NCBI GenBank assembly: GCA_023389095.1
Contig: JAEWFB010000411.1
Span: forward strand, 1-5,390
Source of the DNA: Actinomycetes bacterium
Lineage (GTDB): Bacteria; Actinomycetota; Actinomycetes; Actinomycetales; Dermatophilaceae
Length of the DNA stretch: 5,390 nt
Reading direction: 5' to 3'
Made by a program: the position numbers and the translations under genes. Below, piece after piece: positions 1-5,390 of the stretch; the first letter of the stretch is position 1, and each line of letters opens with the position of its first letter. The notes beneath the pieces are model-generated. The model saw only the letters and a program-made list of their open reading frames with translations. It was not told the DNA's origin and ran no database searches.

Positions 1-1001
1 CCCCGGCGCCGGCTCCGGCGGCTGCGCCGGCTCCGGCGGCGCCCGCCGCTCCGGTGGCGCGCGAGGGCCGGCCGAAGGCCAAGCCCCCGGTGCGCAAGCT
101 CGCCAAGGACCTCGGCGTCGACCTGTGGACGGTCGCCGGTTCGGGGCCGGAGGGTGTCATCACCCGTGACGACGTCAACGCCCACGCGTCGGGTGCCGTG
201 AACGGCGCTGCGGCACAGCAGGCCCCGGCTGCCGGTGGCGTCGCGGCTGCCGCGTCGGCCCCCGCGCTGCCGTTCGGTGCGGGCGAGCGCGAGACGCGCA
301 TCCCCATCAAGGGCGTGCGCAAGGTGACGGCACAGGCGATGGTCGGCTCCGCGTTCACGGCGCCGCACGTCACCGAGTGGATCACCATCGACGTCACGAA
401 GACGATGGAGCTCGTCGACCGCCTCAAGGGCCACCGCGAGTTCCGCGACGTCAAGGTGACGCCGCTGCTCGTCCTGGCCAAGGCGCTGACGCTCGCGATC
501 CGGCGCAACCCGGGCATGAACGCCACGTGGGACGAGGCCGCCCAGGAGATCGTCCAGAAGAACTACGTCAACCTCGGCATCGCGGCCGCCACGCCCCGCG
601 GGCTCATCGTGCCGAACATCAAGGACGCGCACGCGCTGACGATGCTCGAGCTCGCCCGCGCCATCGGCGAGCTGACGGCGACGGCCCGCGAGGGTCGCAC
701 CCAGCCGGCCGAGATGTCGGGCGGCACCATCACGATCACCAACGTCGGCGTCTTCGGCGTCGACAGCGGCACGCCGATCATCAACCCGGGCGAGTCGGCG
801 ATCGTGTGCTTCGGCGCGATCCGCAAGCAGCCGTGGGTCGTCACCGACGCCGACGGCAACGACGAGATCGCGGTGCGGCACGTGACGCAGCTGGCCGTGA
901 GCTTCGACCACCGCCTCATCGACGGTGAGCTCGGCTCGCGGTTCCTGTCCGACCTCGCGGCGATCCTGCAGGACCCGGCCCAGGCCCTCGTCTGGGCCTG
1001 A
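1..1001 (+). CDS. Dihydrolipoamide acyltransferase (E2) of a 2-oxo acid dehydrogenase complex, 5'-truncated
   Basis: The reading frame is open from base 3 to the TGA at 999-1001, giving 332 visible residues; the start and the lipoyl domain lie upstream. The GTG at base 54 is an internal Val, because the frame continues upstream as an Ala/Pro linker. Residues about 27-60 (counting from base 3) are a peripheral subunit-binding domain (PVRKLAKDLGVDL, GSGPEGVITRDDV) that docks E1 or E3. A second Ala-rich linker follows, then the catalytic domain from about residue 93 to the end. The active-site motif DHRLIDG is present, with His303 and Asp307 (bases 909-923). The protein transfers an acyl group from lipoyl-lysine to CoA in the cytoplasm. 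Features such as FTAPHVTEW and TPRGLIVPNIKDAH resemble the branched-chain (BkdC-type) E2 proteins of actinobacteria, from memory of the family. A pyruvate dehydrogenase E2 cannot be excluded. E1 and E3 genes are not in view. Confidence 0.93.
   Translation, partial: PAPAPAAAPAPAAPAAPVAREGRPKAKPPVRKLAKDLGVDLWTVAGSGPEGVITRDDVNAHASGAVNGAAAQQAPAAGGVAAAASAPALPFGAGERETRIPIKGVRKVTAQAMVGSAFTAPHVTEWITIDVTKTMELVDRLKGHREFRDVKVTPLLVLAKALTLAIRRNPGMNATWDEAAQEIVQKNYVNLGIAAATPRGLIVPNIKDAHALTMLELARAIGELTATAREGRTQPAEMSGGTITITNVGVFGVDSGTPIINPGESAIVCFGAIRKQPWVVTDADGNDEIAVRHVTQLAVSFDHRLIDGELGSRFLSDLAAILQDPAQALVWA
6..41 (+). repeat. Two tandem 18-bp copies encoding APAPAA in the E2 linker
   Basis: Bases 6-23 and 24-41 are the same 18-bp unit, differing only at the last base (t or g). 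Each unit encodes Ala-Pro-Ala-Pro-Ala-Ala. A degenerate third copy can be traced to about base 58. Such flexible Ala/Pro linkers join the lipoyl and subunit-binding domains of E2 proteins, and the array may continue upstream of the window. Confidence 0.8.
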
Positions 1002-1032
1002 CCGCCCGCCGGCGGCTCGCCCCCTCGGGCGG
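1002..1032 (+). terminator. Possible GC-rich hairpin directly after the E2 stop codon
   Basis: CCGCCCG (1002-1008) is the exact reverse complement of CGGGCGG (1026-1032), giving a 7-bp all-GC stem with a 17-nt loop that starts one base after the E2 stop. No U-tract follows, so it would be a non-canonical terminator. In sequence this GC-rich, such a stem could also occur by chance. Confidence 0.3.
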
Positions 1033-1051
1033 CCCCCTCGCCCCACCCCGC

Positions 1052-1118
1052 AACGCACCGAGTAGCTGCCAACCCCGACTGGAATAACCCGGACGGGTTG
1101 GCAACTGCTCGGTGTGTT
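1052..1118. repeat. Long near-perfect inverted repeat between convergent genes (possible bidirectional terminator or dispersed palindrome)
   Basis: Arm 1052-1075 pairs with arm 1095-1118 across a 19-nt loop. In + strand RNA, 21 of 24 positions are Watson-Crick, two are G-U wobbles (1055/1115 and 1063/1107) and one is a C-A mismatch (1066/1104). In - strand RNA the same positions give two mismatches and one wobble, so the stem is slightly better on the E2-reading strand. The arms carry the core GCCAACCC / GGGTTGGC. Only a short T run (1117-1119) follows on the + side. Its position, 50 bp after the E2 stop and about 150 bp from the exporter stop, fits transcription termination. Its length and AT-containing arms are unusual here, so a repeated palindromic element is also possible. 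Confidence 0.75.
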
Positions 1119-1264
1119 TGCGTCTGGGGGGACCGAACGGCTGGCGCGGCAGGATGCCCGCGGCCCGGGCCTGGCGCTGGAGGGTCCGAGACAGGTGACG
1201 GAGCGTTCTTTCGATTGGTAGGGAAGGGTGCTCGCCGGCGCGCCGGCGTGCCGGGTGACGCGCG
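1119..1264. other. Non-coding remainder of the intergenic region, with short palindromes
   Basis: No credible gene is seen here; the open frames are short and rich in Arg and Gly. The stretch contains GGCCCGGGCC (1162-1171), a lower-GC patch around 1205-1225, and the 16-bp palindrome listed separately. Together with 1002-1118 it makes up the whole 263-bp gap between the convergent E2 and exporter genes. Confidence 0.6.
1233..1248 (-). terminator. 16-bp perfect palindrome just past the exporter stop codon
   Basis: CGCCGGCGCGCCGGCG is a perfect palindrome made of two copies of the self-complementary CGCCGGCG. It begins 16 nt beyond the exporter stop (1265-1267) in the direction of its transcription. 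It could fold in the 3' end of the exporter mRNA, but no U-tract follows and a perfect palindrome leaves little room for a loop. Its role as a terminator is an inference. Confidence 0.3.
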
Positions 1265-3423
<2,159 letters not shown>

Positions 3424-3437
<14 letters not shown>

Positions 3438-3453
3438 TCGAACGTGTCACCAT
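3424..3453 (+). promoter_or_regulatory. Candidate tetR promoter, possibly giving a leaderless mRNA
   Basis: TTGCAG (3424-3429) could serve as -35, with a weak -10 CACCAT (3448-3453, keeping A2 and T6) after an 18-bp spacer. Transcription would then begin at about 3459-3460, on or next to the ATG at 3460. A leaderless transcript would explain why no well-spaced ribosome site is seen. Leaderless mRNAs are common in actinobacteria. The -10 match is poor, so this is tentative. Confidence 0.3.
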
Positions 3454-3459
3454 GAGGAC

Positions 3460-4068
3460 ATGAGCACGACCACGCTGACCGACGACGGCTGCGGCCTGAG
3501 GGAGCGCAAGAAGCGGGAGACCCGCCGCGCCATCAACCTCGCCGCCCTCGAGCTCGTCGAGGAGAGGGGCTTCGCCGCGGTCACCACCGAGGAGATCGCC
3601 ACGCGCGCCGGCGTCAGTGCGCGCACCTTCTTCAACTACTTCCCCTCGAAGGAGGCCGCCGTCATCGGCACGACGGCCGAGGAGCTCGAGTCCTACGCCG
3701 AACAGCTCGAGGAGGCCACCGACGGCGAGACGCCGCTCGACTCGCTGCGCCGCATCCTGGCCGGCATGCTCGCACCGGCCTCGGTGGACCGCGAGCTGCG
3801 GGCCAAGCGTCGGCGCATCCTCCTCGGCGAGCCCGCCCTCGCACCGGCCCTCGTCGGCAACAACATCCGCATCGAGAACGCCCTGACCGCGGCTCTCGAG
3901 CGTCGGCTCGGCCTGGCGCCGGGCGAGTCCCTCGAGCCGCGGGTCACGGTGGCCGTGGCGATCGCCGCCGTGCGGGCCTGCATCGAGCACCAGCAGGCCG
4001 GTGGCGGCGGGCGGCTCGAGCGCAACATCGACTCGGCCTTCGACCTCATCGGCGCCGGGATCGCCTGA
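3460..4068 (+). CDS. TetR-family transcriptional regulator, probable repressor of the divergent exporter
   Basis: This 202-residue protein has the usual TetR length and layout. The N-terminal DNA-binding domain spans about residues 17-66. Its helix-turn-helix is TTEEIATRAGVSARTFFNYFPSKE (42-65), with the classic FNYFPSK signature. The C-terminal half is helical and would bind the ligand and form the dimer; its end (AVAIAAVRACIEHQ, then a Gly-rich turn and FDLIGAGI) recalls the MftR-like TetR C-terminal family, a tentative match. The open frame extends upstream to 3379, but that extension would run through the operator and does not resemble TetR sequence, so I place the start at the ATG at 3460. 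GAGGA ends only 1 nt before this ATG, too close for normal ribosome binding. The gene is divergent from the exporter, with 65 bp between starts. Autorepression plus exporter repression relieved by an unknown ligand is the likely role. Confidence 0.92.
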   Translation: MSTTTLTDDGCGLRERKKRETRRAINLAALELVEERGFAAVTTEEIATRAGVSARTFFNYFPSKEAAVIGTTAEELESYAEQLEEATDGETPLDSLRRILAGMLAPASVDRELRAKRRRILLGEPALAPALVGNNIRIENALTAALERRLGLAPGESLEPRVTVAVAIAAVRACIEHQQAGGGGRLERNIDSAFDLIGAGIA

Positions 4069-4094
4069 GCCGCAGCAGAACCCAGAACCTCAGG
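4064..4094. repeat. Small inverted repeat spanning the two convergent stop codons
   Basis: CCTGAG (4064-4069) and CTCAGG (4089-4094) are reverse complements separated by 19 bp. Each arm contains the TGA stop of one of the convergent genes. Between them lies a tandem 7-bp direct repeat, CAGAACC twice (4076-4089). A 6-bp stem without a U-tract is weak as a terminator, yet the 21-bp gap offers no better candidate. Confidence 0.3.
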
Positions 4095-5390
4095 ACAGGC
4101 CGCTGCGCACCGCGCCGGCGGCCGCCTCGGCGCGACCGTGCAGCGCCAACCGCGTGTAGAGCGCGGCGGCGTCGTCGGTCAGTGCGTCCAGCCCGACGCC
4201 CGATGCGTCCGCGACCTCGGACAGGGGATGTCCGGACCCGAGCGCGCTGAGCAGGCCCACCTCGCGAGCCGAGAGCGGGGCCTCGCCGCCCACGTCCCTC
4301 GCCGCAGGTGGCGGGGTGCCCGGAGGGGCAGGTGCCCTGGCGGCGATCGCGGAGACGTAGGCCAGCACCTCGGCGTGGGCACTCGCCGGGTCGAGCAGCG
4401 AGCCCTCGAACGCCCGGCGGTCGAAGACGTCGGCGCCGAGCTGCTCGCGCAACGCGGCGACCGACCGCTCGTAGGCGGCGGCCTTGCTCGGCGCGAGGCC
4501 CGCGAGCAGGACCGGCAGCATCGGGGTGGCGATGCCGTGGAAGCGCGCCGCGGACACGAGGTCGCCGGTGGCCGCGGCGATGCGTGAGGCCACGAGGTAG
4601 GAGTAGGCGACGGTCGTCCACGCCGAGAGGCGCCACACCAGCTCGAGGCGGGTCCGCGTCAGCCGAGCCGACCCCACCACGTCGCCGTCGGCCAGGGCCC
4701 GGCTCGCGAGCTGGCCGAGGATGATCGAGCGTGAAGCGGCGTCCCCGGCCTCGGTGGCCACGGTGAGCAGCTCCGGGAGCGTCGGCACCTCCGGGCTGAG
4801 TCGGCCCGATGCCTCGCGGACTCCCGGCAGGCCGATGCCCGGCGGCAGGGTGTGCAGGAGGACGCCGGCGGCCACGACGGACTGGCGGTCGCCCGCAGCC
4901 CGCCCGCGACGCAGCGCCGACAGGCCGAGCTCGGCGGCCCGTGTGGCGTCGCCGCCCTGTCCCAGGAGCGTGGCGCGCCAGGCCTCGAACCGGGCGACCC
5001 AGCGCTCGTGGCCCAGGTTGGCGGCCACCTCGAGGCCCTCCATGACGCACCGGTGGGCGAGGATGGCGTTGCGGTGGACCGGGGCCGTCCGCGCGACGGC
5101 GTCGAGCCCGCGCAGCAGCCTCAGCCGGTCGGGGGTGTGACGGGCCCTGTCGATGCCGGCGAGCATGTGCGGCAGCGCCTCGTCGACGCGCTCGACGGCG
5201 TCGGCGCCCTCGAGCGCGAGGGTCCCGGACCAGATCTCGGCGTCCGCGAGCAGGCCCTCGTCGATGGGTTGCGCGGCCAGCTCGGCCAGCAGCTCGTCGA
5301 GCACCCCGCGCAGGTTCCCCCGCTCGCCGACCGTGCGGCTCAGCAGGGCCAGGTCGACGGCGAGCCGCAGGGCTGCGGCGTGGTCGGGGC
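4090..5390 (-). CDS. C-terminal part of a helical-repeat regulator with a degenerate LuxR-type HTH, 5'-truncated
   Basis: The frame is open from the window edge (first full codon at 5388-5386) to the TGA at 4092-4090, about 432 residues. The GTG at 5304 is probably internal, because coding-like helical sequence continues upstream to the edge. Most of the protein is Ala/Leu-rich helical repeat, TPR-like in look. A segment with ARFHGIATPMLP followed by YERSVAALREQLGADVF resembles the region before the HTH in large ATPase-type LuxR regulators. The last 66 residues (bases 4290-4093) align without gaps to a LuxR HTH: LSAREVGLLSALGSG, SEVADASGV, ALYTRLALHGRAEAA. In the recognition helix, the usual TVKxH is replaced by ALTDD, so DNA binding is doubtful. 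Any ATPase domain would lie upstream and cannot be checked here. The gene converges on tetR with a 21-bp gap; no functional link is shown. It may instead be annotated simply as a hypothetical or TPR protein. Confidence 0.72.
   Translation of the reverse strand, partial: PDHAAALRLAVDLALLSRTVGERGNLRGVLDELLAELAAQPIDEGLLADAEIWSGTLALEGADAVERVDEALPHMLAGIDRARHTPDRLRLLRGLDAVARTAPVHRNAILAHRCVMEGLEVAANLGHERWVARFEAWRATLLGQGGDATRAAELGLSALRRGRAAGDRQSVVAAGVLLHTLPPGIGLPGVREASGRLSPEVPTLPELLTVATEAGDAASRSIILGQLASRALADGDVVGSARLTRTRLELVWRLSAWTTVAYSYLVASRIAAATGDLVSAARFHGIATPMLPVLLAGLAPSKAAAYERSVAALREQLGADVFDRRAFEGSLLDPASAHAEVLAYVSAIAARAPAPPGTPPPAARDVGGEAPLSAREVGLLSALGSGHPLSEVADASGVGLDALTDDAAALYTRLALHGRAEAAAGAVRSGLS

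Noticed and set aside
54..56. GTG as a true start of the E2 gene
   Set aside because: The frame is open upstream and encodes an Ala/Pro linker typical of E2 proteins, so this codon is internal.
377..928. A 183-codon open frame on the + strand within the E2 gene
   Set aside because: It is extremely rich in Arg, His and Pro and lies inside the well-supported E2 catalytic domain.
1141..1177. Repeated CTGGCGC at 1141-1147 and 1171-1177
   Set aside because: A 7-bp GC-rich word appearing twice within 40 bp is expected by chance here, and no further copies or regular spacing mark an array.
4046..5050. A 334-codon open frame on the - strand inside the regulator gene
   Set aside because: It is almost entirely Arg, Gly, Pro and Ala, typical of an alternative frame in GC-rich coding DNA. 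The overlapping frame has normal helical protein composition and a LuxR-like end.
5302..5304. GTG as the start of the regulator gene
   Set aside because: The same frame stays open to the window edge with similar Leu/Ala-rich helical sequence, so the gene most likely begins outside the window.

Overview
The window is very GC-rich, with G or C at nearly every third codon position. Its genes look like those of a high-GC actinobacterium; a family such as Intrasporangiaceae is possible, but that is an inference from style and not a proven assignment. It holds four protein genes, two of them cut by the window edges, plus one well-structured divergent control region. I see no RNA gene, transposase, CRISPR array or phage gene. 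Most of the window is ordinary chromosomal content, and no clearly new multi-gene system is visible.

Bases 1-1001 (+) are the 3' part of a 2-oxo acid dehydrogenase E2 acyltransferase: Ala/Pro linker, peripheral subunit-binding domain, then the complete catalytic domain. The lipoyl domain lies outside the window. Bases 1002-1264 are non-coding DNA between convergent genes. They hold several inverted repeats, the most striking being a 24-bp near-perfect stem at 1052-1118.

Bases 1265-3394 (-) encode a 14-helix DHA2-type (EmrB/QacA-like) MFS exporter with a long charged C-terminal extension. Divergent from it, bases 3460-4068 (+) encode a TetR-family regulator. The 65 bp between their starts carry repeated TGCAGT/ACTGCA half-sites that overlap candidate promoters for both genes. 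The most likely reading is a self-contained efflux unit: the TetR protein represses itself and the exporter, and releases DNA when it binds an unknown ligand, probably an exporter substrate.

Bases 4090-5390 (-) are the C-terminal part of a large helical-repeat regulator ending in a degenerate LuxR-type helix-turn-helix. It converges on tetR with only 21 bp between the stop codons, and nothing in the sequence ties it functionally to the efflux pair.
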